The notes: generated by a model not told the origin, from the letters alone. A stretch of DNA of 64,000 nt from Clostridium isatidis (GCF_002285495.1 NZ_CP016786.1:262001-326000), one strand, 5' to 3'; positions 26,327-35,782 are shown, counted from the stretch's first letter. Numbers and translations: made by a program.

Positions 26327-27181
26327 TTGCAAGATATAAGTATATTTATTACAAATACAATTAAAAATATATCAATATCATCTATTTTAGATATAGCAGT
26401 TGTTGCCTATTTATTTTATAAAGGATATATGTTAATAAGAGGTACCAGGGCTGAACAATTATTAAAGGGAATAATGTTTATGGTATTTTTAATTCCTGTA
26501 AGTTATTTACTAAACTTAGAGGTTGTAAACTTTATATTAAATAAAACTTTGACTGTAGGATTAATATCAGTGGTTATTATTTTTCAGCCGGAAATTAGGA
26601 GGGTATTAGAGCATATTGGAAGAAGGGCCTTTGATGAAGTTTATAATATAGAAGATCAAGAAGAAAGAAGTATTGTAATAAACGAAATAGTTACAGCAGT
26701 AAAGAATTTATCAGATAGTAAAACAGGAGCTCTATTAGTAATTGAACAAGCAACAGGTTTAGGAGAAATATTAGGTACAGGAACTATTTTAGATGCAAAG
26801 ATTTCATCTAATTTATTAGAAAATATATTTGTAGTTAATACCCCTCTCCATGATGGTGCAACTATAATAAGAAAAGATAGAATAATTGCATCAGGATGTG
26901 TCTTGCCCTTAACCAATAATGACAAAATAGATAAAAAATTAGGAACAAGACATAGAGCAGCTATAGGTTTATCAGAAGTGTCTGATTCAATAAATATTAT
27001 AGTGTCAGAAGAAACCGGGATAATTTCACTGGCTATTAATGGAAAGCTAACAAGAAATTATGATGCAGAAAAATTAAGAATAATTTTGTTACATCTCCTT
27101 AAAAACAAAGAAAAGAAAAATGTTAAGTCAGCTGGAGAGAAGGTGAAATCTTGGATAAAGATAAAAAAGATAAAGGAATAA
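26327..27181 (+). CDS. cdaA: Diadenylate cyclase CdaA
   Basis: 284-residue membrane enzyme making c-di-AMP from two ATP. Three N-terminal transmembrane helices (about 15-85) precede the DisA_N/DAC domain, with the catalytic motifs LHDGATII and GTRHRAAIGLSE. The start is TTG 26327 with TAGGAGGAG six bases before it. It overlaps cdaR by 31 bases, the usual coupling with its regulator. c-di-AMP controls potassium and osmolyte balance and wall homeostasis. Confidence 0.95.
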   Translation: MQDISIFITNTIKNISISSILDIAVVAYLFYKGYMLIRGTRAEQLLKGIMFMVFLIPVSYLLNLEVVNFILNKTLTVGLISVVIIFQPEIRRVLEHIGRRAFDEVYNIEDQEERSIVINEIVTAVKNLSDSKTGALLVIEQATGLGEILGTGTILDAKISSNLLENIFVVNTPLHDGATIIRKDRIIASGCVLPLTNNDKIDKKLGTRHRAAIGLSEVSDSINIIVSEETGIISLAINGKLTRNYDAEKLRIILLHLLKNKEKKNVKSAGEKVKSWIKIKKIKE

Positions 27182-28419
27182 TAATAATAATATGTACTAT
27201 ATTATCTGTGGCTCTATGGATATATGTAACTAACGTAGAAAATAAAATAAGAACTACAGAAATAAATAAAATACCAGTTGAGTTAATTAATGAAGAGGCG
27301 TTAAAAGCTTCAAATTTGGCAGTAGTTCCAGGACAGGAATTATATATTACTTTAAAAGTTGAAGGTAATACTGCTGATATAAATCAAATAAAAAGAAGCG
27401 ATTTTAAGGTACAAGTAGATTTAGCTGAATATGCATGGAAAAAAGGTGTAAATAAAGTTCCAGTATCAATAGTAGACTATCCAGTTTCGGTAAGTATAAA
27501 AAATACAAATGCATTAACAGTTTCTATTAATATAGATAATTATTTAGAAAAGACAATAAATATTGAATCAAATATTAATATTACTCCAAGGCTTGGCTAT
27601 TTTGCAGCAGCAGCGGTGATTACTCCAGAGACAGTTAAGATAAGCGGGGCAGAGTCTTATGTAAATATGGTAAATAAAGTAGTTGTAAAAGATAATATAA
27701 ATGATGCTTATGAAAATATTTCAGCAGAATATAAAATAATTCCTATAGATGATGAAGGAAAAGAATTAACAGGGATATATTTATCACAAGAAACCGCAAA
27801 AGTAGAAATAAAAGTAAGTAAGGGAAAATCTGTTAAAGTTAATATTCCAACTATTGGAGAACTTCCAAATAAACTAAAGCTTAGTTCTTTAAAACAAAAT
27901 AAAGAGACTGTGGAATTATTAGGAGAAAAGGAAGTAATTGATGGAGTAAATGAGGTTTCTACTGAACCACTAGATTTATCAACAATAACGGCGAACAAAG
28001 AAGTATTTCTTAAAATTATTGCTCCAGAAAATACCACTGTATCAGAAGGAGAAGAATATATAAGGGTTACTGTAGAAGTAATAAAATATATAACTAAAGA
28101 TTTTAATGTAACTTTTACTACTAGTGGATTAGTAGAAGGATTAAATATTACTCCTAATAAAGATAAAATAAGAGTTATAATTAGCGGTTATGAAACAGAT
28201 ATAAAAAATATAAATGAAAATAATATAAGAGCTAGTTTAGATTTAAGCGGTTATACTAAAGAGGGTTCTTTTGAAAAGGCACCTAAAATTACTATTGAAG
28301 GTATAACTTCAGAATATGGCTTAGATTATATAGAACCAGTAAGTTTTAAAATAACAAAAGAAGCAGAAGTTCCAACCCAGGGAAGTCCACAAGAAACAGA
28401 TAGAAACCAAGGAGAATGA
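27151..28419 (+). CDS. cdaR: CdaA regulator, YbbR-domain protein
   Basis: 422 residues: an N-terminal transmembrane helix (about 6-22, IIIIICTILSVALWIYV) followed by about four repeated YbbR domains outside the membrane. CdaR binds and modulates CdaA. It starts at a TTG inside the cdaA end, with AAGGTG upstream. Its C-terminus is Gln/Glu/Pro-rich. The tail of the gene abuts an unusual heptamer-repeat region. Confidence 0.93.
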   Translation: MDKDKKDKGIIIIICTILSVALWIYVTNVENKIRTTEINKIPVELINEEALKASNLAVVPGQELYITLKVEGNTADINQIKRSDFKVQVDLAEYAWKKGVNKVPVSIVDYPVSVSIKNTNALTVSINIDNYLEKTINIESNINITPRLGYFAAAAVITPETVKISGAESYVNMVNKVVVKDNINDAYENISAEYKIIPIDDEGKELTGIYLSQETAKVEIKVSKGKSVKVNIPTIGELPNKLKLSSLKQNKETVELLGEKEVIDGVNEVSTEPLDLSTITANKEVFLKIIAPENTTVSEGEEYIRVTVEVIKYITKDFNVTFTTSGLVEGLNITPNKDKIRVIISGYETDIKNINENNIRASLDLSGYTKEGSFEKAPKITIEGITSEYGLDYIEPVSFKITKEAEVPTQGSPQETDRNQGE

Positions 28420-28420
28420 A

Positions 28421-28586
28421 TTAGTTAGGAGTGTGGAGTTAGTAGTTAGGAGTTAGTAATTAGTAGTTAGGAGTTAGGAGTTAGGAGTTAGGAGTGGAGA
28501 TAACTCGACACTGTATTTTTATTTCACACTCCAAACTCCACACTGTATTTTCACTCCACACTACTAACTCCTAACTCCAAACTAAA
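28421..28586. repeat. GTTAGGA heptamer-like repeat array with inverted arm
   Basis: The cdaR/flavoprotein gap is made of tandem TTAGGAG/TTAGTAG/GTGTGGAG units (28421-28498), then a spacer, then complementary CTCCACAC and CTCCTAACTCC units (28530-28586). The two arms can fold into a long imperfect hairpin. A second array of the same units lies after leuD (37548-37712). It is not CRISPR: unit length is about 7 with no spacers. It may act as an attenuator or be a slippage-prone simple repeat. Confidence 0.8.
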
Positions 28587-28624
28587 TTATCTATTCTAAA
28601 CTTAAGAAAAGTGAGGAAAAAAGG

Positions 28625-30229
28625 ATGACAATTAGAATAAATAATATTTCTTTAAAATTAGATGAAGATAAGGAAGTTTTAATTAAAAAAGCAGTTAAGA
28701 AGCTAAAAATATCAGAAAAGGAAATTAAGCACTTTAAAATACTTAAAGAAAGCTTAGATGCAAGGAAAAAAAGTGATATAAAGCTTGTTTATCATGTTGA
28801 ATTAAATTGTAAGAATGAAGAAGCTCTTGTTAAAAAATTAAAGGACAAGGATGTTAAATTAGAAGAACCTTATTATGAAGGAGTAATAAAGTTTGGAGAT
28901 AGAAAATTAGATAATAGGCCGGTAGTAGTTGGTTTCGGTCCTGCGGGAATATTTGCAGCTTTAACCTTAGCTGAAAATGGTTATAAACCAATTGTTATTG
29001 AACGTGGAGAAGATGTTGATAAAAGAACTGAGACTGTTAATAAGTTTTGGGAAACAGGACAACTTGATGTAAATTCAAATGTGCAATTTGGTGAAGGTGG
29101 AGCAGGAGCCTTTTCAGATGGAAAATTAACTACAAGAATAAAAGATAAAAGATGTGATTATGTATTAAAGAAATTAGTGGAAGCAGGGGCACCTGAAGAA
29201 ATAGCATATTTAGCAAAACCTCATGTAGGAACAGATTTATTAAAGGGCGTAGTTAAAAATATAAGGGAGAGAATAATAGAACTAGGTGGAGAAGTATTAT
29301 TTTCTAATAAACTGGAAGAAATAAAACATGAAAATGGCAAACTAAAATCTATAATTGCTAATGGAAGGGAAATAAATTGTGAAAATTTAATATTAGCAAT
29401 TGGTCATAGTGCAAGAGATACTTATGAAATGCTTTATAAAAATAAAATTTATATGGAACCTAAAGCCTTTGCTATAGGTGTTAGAATAGAGCATCTTCAA
29501 GAAGTTATAAATAAAAGCCAATACGGTGAGATGTATGATCATCCAAAGTTAAAGGTAGCAGATTATAAATTAACTTATCAAAGTGAAAGACTAAATAGGG
29601 CAGTGTATTCTTTCTGTATGTGTCCTGGAGGAGTAGTAGTATCTGCAGCTTCTGAAGAAAATAGATTAGTTACAAATGGAATGAGTTATCATGCAAGAGA
29701 TTTAGAAAATGCTAATTCAGCTTTAGTTGTTACTGTAAGACCAGAGGACTTTGAAGGAAATTCGCCATTAAGGGGGATGGAATTCCAAAGATATTATGAA
29801 GCTTTAGCTTATAAGCTAGGCGGTGGCGGATATAAGGCACCTGTTCAACTACTAGGAGACTTTATGGAAGATAGATTAAGTACTAAAATTGGAAGAGTAA
29901 AACCTAGCTATACTGGAGGATATATTTTTGAAGATTTAAGAAAGTGTCTTCCACCTTATGTAATTGAAGCTTTAAAAGAAGCAATACCAGTCTTTGATAA
30001 AAGAATTAATGGTTATGGAGATAAGGATGCTGTTCTAACTGGTATAGAAACAAGAACATCAGCTCCAGTAAGAATACAAAGAGATGAGAATCTTGAAAGT
30101 ATATCAATAAAAGGAATATATCCAGCAGGAGAAGGGGCAGGTTATGCTGGAGGGATAATATCAGCAGCAGTAGATGGAATCAAAGTAGCAGAAAAAATAA
30201 TAGAAAAATATAGTCCAATTAATAATTAA
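28625..30229 (+). CDS. FAD-dependent dehydrogenase (COG2509-type)
   Basis: 534-residue flavoprotein. An N-terminal domain of about 90 residues (KAVKKLKISEKEIKHFKIL) is followed by an FAD-binding Rossmann motif VVVGFGPAGIFAALTLAENG (near 100) with ERG at the end of strand two. The FGEGGAGAFSDGKL and CMCPGGVVVSAA segments and the C-terminal GIYPAGEGAGYAGGI complete the FAD site. The family is widespread but the substrate is unknown. ATG 28625 follows GAGG closely. A terminator follows. Confidence 0.83.
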   Translation: MTIRINNISLKLDEDKEVLIKKAVKKLKISEKEIKHFKILKESLDARKKSDIKLVYHVELNCKNEEALVKKLKDKDVKLEEPYYEGVIKFGDRKLDNRPVVVGFGPAGIFAALTLAENGYKPIVIERGEDVDKRTETVNKFWETGQLDVNSNVQFGEGGAGAFSDGKLTTRIKDKRCDYVLKKLVEAGAPEEIAYLAKPHVGTDLLKGVVKNIRERIIELGGEVLFSNKLEEIKHENGKLKSIIANGREINCENLILAIGHSARDTYEMLYKNKIYMEPKAFAIGVRIEHLQEVINKSQYGEMYDHPKLKVADYKLTYQSERLNRAVYSFCMCPGGVVVSAASEENRLVTNGMSYHARDLENANSALVVTVRPEDFEGNSPLRGMEFQRYYEALAYKLGGGGYKAPVQLLGDFMEDRLSTKIGRVKPSYTGGYIFEDLRKCLPPYVIEALKEAIPVFDKRINGYGDKDAVLTGIETRTSAPVRIQRDENLESISIKGIYPAGEGAGYAGGIISAAVDGIKVAEKIIEKYSPINN

Positions 30230-30232
30230 AAT

Positions 30233-30268
30233 TAAAAACTCCCTGCTAAGTGCAGAGAGTTTTTTTGT
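30233..30268 (+). terminator. Terminator after the flavoprotein gene
   Basis: Stem AAAACTC-C-CTGC (30235-30246) with GCAG-A-GAGTTTT (30252-30263), one mismatch, short loop, and a run of seven T. Confidence 0.85.
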
Positions 30269-30346
30269 ATTTTTATAAATTATAAAATAATAAAAGGGAA
30301 CCTTACTATTGAAAAATTATGGTAAAATATAAAAAGAGGTGATTTT

Positions 30347-31168
30347 ATGAGAGCGTCCTTTAACATAAATAATAAAATGACAATGATTGCAGAAATGAGA
30401 AATGACACTGTTTTTCAAATATTAGAATATGATGATTTGGGAGAAAACTTAGATCCTAAAATATCAATGAAGTTAGATTATATTAAAAGAGAAAATAACA
30501 AGCTTAGACAAGCAAGAATTATACTTGATAATAGTGAAATAAAAGTGGAACCTGGAAAATTAAGTTATTTTAAGGGAGAAATAAATATAGAAAACAAAGG
30601 CGGTTTTGTTGGAATTGGAAAAAAATTAATTTCGAATATTGTAATGAAGGAAGCAGCTCATAAACCAGTTGTTGAAGGCTCAGGAGAAGTGTTTTTAGAA
30701 CCAGCTTTTGAAAACTTTATTCTATTAGAATTAGAAGATGAGGAAATAATTATTGACAATAAGGCCTTTTGTGCCTGCGAGAGTTCAATAGAAATTACAA
30801 CATTAAGAGAAATAAGGGATCCTTATTTGGAAGAGTATTCTAATATGCTTAAGTTAATGGGGAGTGGAATAGTATTAATAACAATTCCAGTTTCTCATAA
30901 AGAAATATTAAAATGTAAGATATATAGAGATTCTATAAAAATAAATGGAGATATAGTTCTCTTAAGGAGCGGAAGCATAGAGCATGAAATAGAAAAGATA
31001 TCAAGTAATCTATTAGGTGATTCATCAGAAGGCAAATTCTTAAACATCTATAATGGTACTGGAGAGTTATGGTTGGCTCCTACAATAAAAGTTTATGAAA
31101 ATTTAAGAGAAAAGATAGAAGAAGATATGATAGAATATTTAAGGGATATAGAAAATACACGAAATTAG
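30347..31168 (+). CDS. AIM24-family protein
   Basis: 273-residue beta-rich protein of the AIM24/TIGR00266 group. Visible family features are the LSYFKGEINIENKGG stretch, VMKEAAHKPVVEGSGEVFLEP and GTGELWLAPT. Bacterial members have no settled function. AGAGGTG precedes ATG 30347. It lies between the flavoprotein and the YerC-like gene, within the interval that separates cdaAR from glmM. Confidence 0.78.
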   Translation: MRASFNINNKMTMIAEMRNDTVFQILEYDDLGENLDPKISMKLDYIKRENNKLRQARIILDNSEIKVEPGKLSYFKGEINIENKGGFVGIGKKLISNIVMKEAAHKPVVEGSGEVFLEPAFENFILLELEDEEIIIDNKAFCACESSIEITTLREIRDPYLEEYSNMLKLMGSGIVLITIPVSHKEILKCKIYRDSIKINGDIVLLRSGSIEHEIEKISSNLLGDSSEGKFLNIYNGTGELWLAPTIKVYENLREKIEEDMIEYLRDIENTRN

Positions 31169-31251
31169 ATACTTATAATGTTGTAAGTTAAGTGAAATAT
31201 AGATATAATTTAGTAGGATTAAGTAGTCTAAAGAAAAAGGGAGTGAGACTA

Positions 31252-31560
31252 TTGGCTAATGGAGAAAGTAAGCTAAAAAGTAAGGATATTGACTTGCTTT
31301 TTGAAGCAATACTTAAGCTTGAAACCATAGAAGAATGTTATGATTTCTTTGAAGATGTTGCTACAATAAATGAGTTAAAGGCTTTAGCTCAGAGATTATC
31401 TGTAGCAAAAATGTTAAGGGAAAAGAGAGTTTATACTGAAATAGCTGAAAAAACAGGGGCAAGCAGTGCCACAATTAGTAGAGTTAATAAATGCTTAAAT
31501 TATGGTACTGGGGGATATAATACCATTCTAGATAGATTAGAAGATAAAGGAAAAAATTAG
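31252..31560 (+). CDS. YerC/YecD-type TrpR-related DNA-binding protein
   Basis: About 102 residues, all helical, with a TrpR-fold helix-turn-helix (YTEIAEKTGASSATISRVNKC). Family members are putative regulators with unknown targets. The frame is open from a GTG at 31192, but the TTG at 31252 is preferred because GGGAGTG lies just upstream and it gives the family length. glmM follows 37 bases after the stop. Confidence 0.8.
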   Translation: MANGESKLKSKDIDLLFEAILKLETIEECYDFFEDVATINELKALAQRLSVAKMLREKRVYTEIAEKTGASSATISRVNKCLNYGTGGYNTILDRLEDKGKN

Positions 31561-31597
31561 ATTTACTAAATAATATGCAAAAAAGTGAGGTAAAAAT

Positions 31598-32941
31598 ATG
31601 AATAGAATGTTTGGAACAGACGGAGTTAGGGGAATTGCAAATACAGAATTGACTTGTGAAATTGCTTATGGTTTAGGAAGAGCTGGAGCTTATGTATTAA
31701 CAGAAGGTACTCATAAGCCAAAAATATTAGTTGCTAAGGACACTAGAATTTCAGGGGATATGTTAGAAGCTGCTTTAGTGGCAGGAATATTATCAGTTGG
31801 AGCAGAAGCAGTTATGTTAGGGGTAATTCCTACACCAGCAGTTGCACATTTAATAAGAGAATATAATGCCGATGCAGGAATTATGATATCAGCCTCTCAT
31901 AATCCAGTAGAATATAATGGTATCAAGTTCTTCGATAATAAGGGTTATAAATTAAGAGATGAATTAGAAGATGAAATACAAAGAATAATAGAAAACAATT
32001 TTGAAGGAGTTCCTACACCTATAGGAAATGCTCTTGGAAGATCTTATGTAAAGACTTCTGCATTAGATGACTATGTAAATTATGCTATTTCAACAATAGA
32101 TGTAGATTTTAAAGGATTAAAGATAGCTTTAGATTGTGCAAACGGTGCTTCATCAACTGCGGCAGTTAAGGCCTTTGAAAAACTAGGAGCAGAAGTTCAT
32201 GTAATTTATAATAAACCAGATGGAACAAATATAAATGAAAACTGTGGTTCAACTCATCCAGAAGACTTACAAGAATATGTTGTATCAGAAAAATGTGATT
32301 TAGGATTTGCCTTTGATGGAGATGCAGATAGATGTTTAGCTGTTGATGAAAAAGGTAATTTAATTCATGGAGATTTTATATTAATGATGTGTGCAAAACA
32401 TCTTAAAGAAGCAGGAAAATTAAAAGATGATACTTTAGTAGTAACAGTAATGAGCAACTTAGGCTTAGATATAGCATGTAAAAGAGAAGGAATTAATGTT
32501 ATAAAAACTAAGGTTGGAGATAGATATGTATTAGAGGAAATGGTTAAGGATGGTTATGTCTTAGGAGGAGAACAATCTGGACATATTATATTCTTAGACC
32601 ATAACTCAACTGGTGATGGCTTAGTTACAGCACTTCAAGTTGCAGCCATAAGAAAGAAGGAAAATAAAACATTAAGTGAATTAGCTTCAATAATGAAGGA
32701 GCTTCCTCAAGTTTTAGTTAATGCAAAAGTTCCTAATGATAAGAAGAATATATACTTAGAAGATGAAGAAATAGTTGAAGCTATAAAAAATATAGAAGAA
32801 TCCTTACATGGAGTTGGAAGGGTTTTAATAAGACCTTCAGGTACAGAACCTTTAGTTAGAGTGATGCTGGAAGGCGAAAATCAAGAAGAAATAGATAAAA
32901 TGGCTAATGATTTAGTTAATTTAATATTGAGCAAAATTTAA
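31598..32941 (+). CDS. glmM: Phosphoglucosamine mutase
   Basis: 447-residue enzyme converting glucosamine-6-P to glucosamine-1-P for peptidoglycan precursors. Catalytic S100 in ISASHNP, metal-binding DGDADR, and the phosphate-binding RPSGTEP near the C-terminus. In many Firmicutes it directly follows cdaA-cdaR and CdaA activity responds to GlmM; here three genes intervene. A strong terminator follows. Confidence 0.96.
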   Translation: MNRMFGTDGVRGIANTELTCEIAYGLGRAGAYVLTEGTHKPKILVAKDTRISGDMLEAALVAGILSVGAEAVMLGVIPTPAVAHLIREYNADAGIMISASHNPVEYNGIKFFDNKGYKLRDELEDEIQRIIENNFEGVPTPIGNALGRSYVKTSALDDYVNYAISTIDVDFKGLKIALDCANGASSTAAVKAFEKLGAEVHVIYNKPDGTNINENCGSTHPEDLQEYVVSEKCDLGFAFDGDADRCLAVDEKGNLIHGDFILMMCAKHLKEAGKLKDDTLVVTVMSNLGLDIACKREGINVIKTKVGDRYVLEEMVKDGYVLGGEQSGHIIFLDHNSTGDGLVTALQVAAIRKKENKTLSELASIMKELPQVLVNAKVPNDKKNIYLEDEEIVEAIKNIEESLHGVGRVLIRPSGTEPLVRVMLEGENQEEIDKMANDLVNLILSKI

Positions 32942-32963
32942 TATCTATTAATAGGACTGATAT

Positions 32964-32998
32964 AAAAAAAGAAGATTGGGAGTAATCTTCTTTTTTTA
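32964..32998 (+). terminator. Terminator after glmM
   Basis: 14-bp perfect stem (32964-32977 with 32984-32997, core GAAGATT / AATCTTC), loop GGGAGT, closing in a T run. Confidence 0.93.
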
Positions 32999-33186
32999 TA
33001 CAATTTACTATTTTTTATTATTATAAAATTTATTAAAATAAGCCTGGTATTATAATATATATTCATTATTTTTCTTAAAAATTTTATTAATTTGCAATGA
33101 AAAACCTTAATATATTAAAAAATTATTAATAGGATATAGTGATAAAGGGGGAAGAAAAAATGATTTTGTAAAAATTCTGTAAAAGA

Positions 33187-33215
33187 TTGACTTAGGTGGA
33201 TAATAGGTGTAATAT
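33187..33215 (+). promoter_or_regulatory. Promoter of the ilv-leu operon
   Basis: TTGACT (33187-33192), 17-base spacer, TAATAT (33210-33215), just upstream of the T-box leader. The 190 bases between the glmM terminator and this promoter are AT-rich with nothing else recognised. Confidence 0.75.
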
Positions 33216-33254
33216 TTTTATCAACAGTAAAATTGAATAAGAAATATTAAATTG

Positions 33255-33502
33255 AATAAATGCTATGAAGGAGACCATTATTTAGAGAATAAAGTTACAG
33301 AGAGTCCATGGTTGGTGTGAATGGATACTTTACTAAATAATCATCACTCCAGAGCAGTATCTTGAAAGTACAAAAATGTATTAGTAAGAGATAACCGGTA
33401 AGCACCGTTAAAGGCAAGGGTTTGTTGGAACCTGGTGATAGTAATTTAATGTTGAGTTATGATTACCGCCATTGATTTATATTATCGAAGGTGGTATTTT
33501 TA
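33255..33502 (+). promoter_or_regulatory. T-box leader, probably isoleucine-responsive
   Basis: The leader has the marks of a tRNA-sensing T-box: AGAGAGTCC...GGTTGGTG in Stem I (33299-33317), a specifier region AATAATCATCACTCC (33337-33350) with tandem ATC (Ile) triplets, a stem near 33391-33412, the T-box core TGGAACC (33426-33432) and a terminator (TACCGCC 33464-33470 with GGTGGTA 33490-33496, T run to 33501). Uncharged tRNA would stabilise the antiterminator and allow transcription. ATC as specifier is inferred; CTC (Leu) at 33347-33349 is the alternative. Confidence 0.85.
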
Positions 33503-33532
33503 TACACTTTTTTAGGAAGGGGGAATGATCAT

Positions 33533-34033
33533 TTGGAAAGTCACATATTATCTGTGTTAGTTCGTAATTCTTCAGGAGTATTAGCTAGAATAGCGGGATT
33601 ATTTTCAAGAAGGGGATTTAACATTGACAGTTTAACAGTTGGAAGTACTGAAAATAAAGAAATATCAAGAATGACAATAGCTTTAACTGGAAACGAGGAT
33701 GTTTTAGAGCAATTTACAAAGCAGCTCAATAAACTAGAGGACGTTTTAAAAATATATGAATTAAAGTCAGAAAATTCTGTATATAGGGAATTAGTATTAA
33801 TAAAAGTACAAGCTCCACCAGAAAAAAGGGGAGAAATAAATGAGCTGGTAAAAATATTTAGATGCAAGATTATAGATGTTGCACAACAAACATTAACAAT
33901 AGAACTTACTGGAGATGAAAGTAAGGTATCAGCCTTGATAGAATTAATGCAGTCCTATGGAATAGTAGAAATGGTAAGAACGGGGGTAACAGCCCTAGAA
34001 AGAGGGGATAACGATATAACAAAATACGAATAG
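33533..34033 (+). CDS. ilvN: Acetolactate synthase, regulatory (small) subunit
   Basis: 166 residues with an N-terminal ACT domain (SHILSVLVRNSSGVLARIAG) and the C-terminal domain that stimulates the catalytic subunit and confers feedback inhibition. Translation should start at TTG 33533 after AGGAAGGGGG; codons upstream of it fall in the T-box terminator. It heads the operon, whereas its partner ilvB is six genes downstream, an unusual separation. Confidence 0.92.
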   Translation: MESHILSVLVRNSSGVLARIAGLFSRRGFNIDSLTVGSTENKEISRMTIALTGNEDVLEQFTKQLNKLEDVLKIYELKSENSVYRELVLIKVQAPPEKRGEINELVKIFRCKIIDVAQQTLTIELTGDESKVSALIELMQSYGIVEMVRTGVTALERGDNDITKYE

Positions 34034-34162
34034 TATCCAATTGAAGATTGAAAATGGACAATTGATAATTAAAGATAAACTGTTATACAGTTTCTAAAAT
34101 TTATAATTCAGCTATGCTGAATTATTCCCAAAATTGTGAATTTTGCATTGTACTTAGGGGGG
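34034..34162. repeat. Intergenic repeat between ilvN and cimA
   Basis: About 130 bases with CCAATTG and CAATTGATAATTAA at the left and ATTTTGCATTGTA at the right (34140-34152), enclosing two hairpins: AAACTG/CAGTTT (34077-34094) and AATTCAGC/GCTGAATT (34107-34125). It shares TACAATGCAAAAT (inverted) and the TTCAGC hairpin with the element after iadA, and CAATTGATAATTAA with the end of the dioxygenase gene (44296-44309). Confidence 0.55.
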
Positions 34163-34168
34163 ATGGCA

Positions 34169-35764
34169 ATGAGCAATAAAAAAATAGAAATATTTGATTC
34201 AACCTTGAGAGATGGGGCACAGGGTGAAGACATTTCCTTTTCGCTGGAGGATAAAATAAAGCTGGCTTTAGCATTAGATAAAATTGGGGTTACTTATATT
34301 GAAGCTGGAAATCCTGGATCAAATCCAAAGGATATGGAGTTTTTTAAACGTATAAAGGAAATAAAACTCAGTAATTCAAAACTTGTAGCCTTTGGTTCAA
34401 CAAGAAAGGCCAATATTAAAGCTGAAGAAGATAAAAATTTAAAGAGTTTAATTGGGGCAGATACAGAAACAGTTGCGATATTCGGAAAGGCATGGGATTT
34501 TCAGGTTGAAGAAATTTTAAAAACTTCTTTAGAAGAAAATATAAATATGATATTTGATACAATAAAATTTGCTAAGGAAAAAAATAAAGAAGTAGTCTTT
34601 GATGCAGAGCATTTCTTTGATGGATATAAAGCTAATAAGGAATATGCAATAAAAGCTATTAAAACAGCAAAAAAGGCTGGTGCAGATGTTATAGTTTTAT
34701 GTGATACAAATGGTGGAACTCTTCCTAAAGAAATTAAAGAAATATCAAAGAAAGTGGTTGAAGAACTAGGAGGAAGGATAGGAATTCATTGCCATAATGA
34801 TATAGGTTTAGCGGTGGCAAACTCATTAGCAGCAGTAGAAGAAGGAGTAATTCATATTCAAGGCACTTTTATTGGATTTGGAGAAAGATGTGGAAACGCA
34901 AATTTATCATCAATAATTCCAACTTTGCAGCTAAAAATGGGATATAGGGTAATAGAGGAAGAAAAATTATCAAGATTAACAAAAACAGCAAGATTTATAT
35001 CTGAAATTTCAAATCTTAAGCTTACAGACAATATGCCTTATGTTGGGGAGTCAGCCTTTGCCCACAAAGGTGGAATGCATATTGATGCAGTAACAAAATC
35101 TACAAAGTCTTATGAACATATAAATCCTGAACTTATAGGAAATGATAGAAGATTCTTAATTTCTGAGGTAAGTGGCAGAAGTACAATACTAAAAGAAATT
35201 CAAAAGATATTTCCTAATATAGAAAGGGATAGTGAAGAAGTAACTAAAGTCACAAATAGATTAAAAGAACTTGAATATGAGGGCTATAAATTTGAAGGTG
35301 CAGAGGGCACCGTAGAACTTCTTATTAGAAAAACAATAGGAAAATATAAGCCTTTCTTTCAGTTAAATCACTTTAAAACAATAGTAGAACAACCCTTCAG
35401 CAATAAGGACTTTACATCAACAGCAATAGTAAATATTACAGTGGATAATGAAAATAAAATTGCAGCTTCACAGGGAGATGGACCTGTAAATGCATTAGAT
35501 AAGGCATTAAGGGAAGCCCTTGAAAGTTTTTATCCAAAGTTGAAAGAAGTAAGATTAGTCGATTATAAGGTAAGGGTTTTAGATTCAAAAAGTGCCACAG
35601 GTTCAAAGGTAAGAGTATTGATAGAATCTACTGATGGCAGGGAAAATTGGACTACAGTTGGGGTGTCTAAGGATGTAATTGAGGCAAGCTGGACCGCCTT
35701 AGTTGACTCCTTGGAATATAAATTAATTAAAGATATGGAGAAAAATTTAAAAGCGTATTTTTAA
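34169..35764 (+). CDS. cimA: (R)-citramalate synthase
   Basis: 531 residues of the LeuA/CimA group, condensing pyruvate with acetyl-CoA. N-terminal FDSTLRDGAQGEDISF, EAGNPGSNPKD, FGSTRKA, FGKAWDFQVEEI and DAEHFFDGYK are typical of the citramalate (TIGR00977) branch rather than isopropylmalate synthase; metal HxH lies in GIHCHNDIG; a C-terminal regulatory domain follows (residues about 400-531). ATG 34169 is best placed after TAGGGGGG. With leuCDB downstream it supplies 2-ketobutyrate for isoleucine. Confidence 0.88.
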   Translation: MSNKKIEIFDSTLRDGAQGEDISFSLEDKIKLALALDKIGVTYIEAGNPGSNPKDMEFFKRIKEIKLSNSKLVAFGSTRKANIKAEEDKNLKSLIGADTETVAIFGKAWDFQVEEILKTSLEENINMIFDTIKFAKEKNKEVVFDAEHFFDGYKANKEYAIKAIKTAKKAGADVIVLCDTNGGTLPKEIKEISKKVVEELGGRIGIHCHNDIGLAVANSLAAVEEGVIHIQGTFIGFGERCGNANLSSIIPTLQLKMGYRVIEEEKLSRLTKTARFISEISNLKLTDNMPYVGESAFAHKGGMHIDAVTKSTKSYEHINPELIGNDRRFLISEVSGRSTILKEIQKIFPNIERDSEEVTKVTNRLKELEYEGYKFEGAEGTVELLIRKTIGKYKPFFQLNHFKTIVEQPFSNKDFTSTAIVNITVDNENKIAASQGDGPVNALDKALREALESFYPKLKEVRLVDYKVRVLDSKSATGSKVRVLIESTDGRENWTTVGVSKDVIEASWTALVDSLEYKLIKDMEKNLKAYF

Positions 35765-35782
35765 AAAGGGGGACTAAAACAA

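Noticed and set aside
28421..28586. Repeat array considered as a CRISPR
   Set aside because: Units are about 7 bases, degenerate and contiguous, with no unique spacers and no cas genes.
33347..33349. CTC as a leucine specifier in the T-box
   Set aside because: Possible, but the tandem ATC triplets are better placed and match the citramalate (isoleucine) operon; kept only as the alternative.
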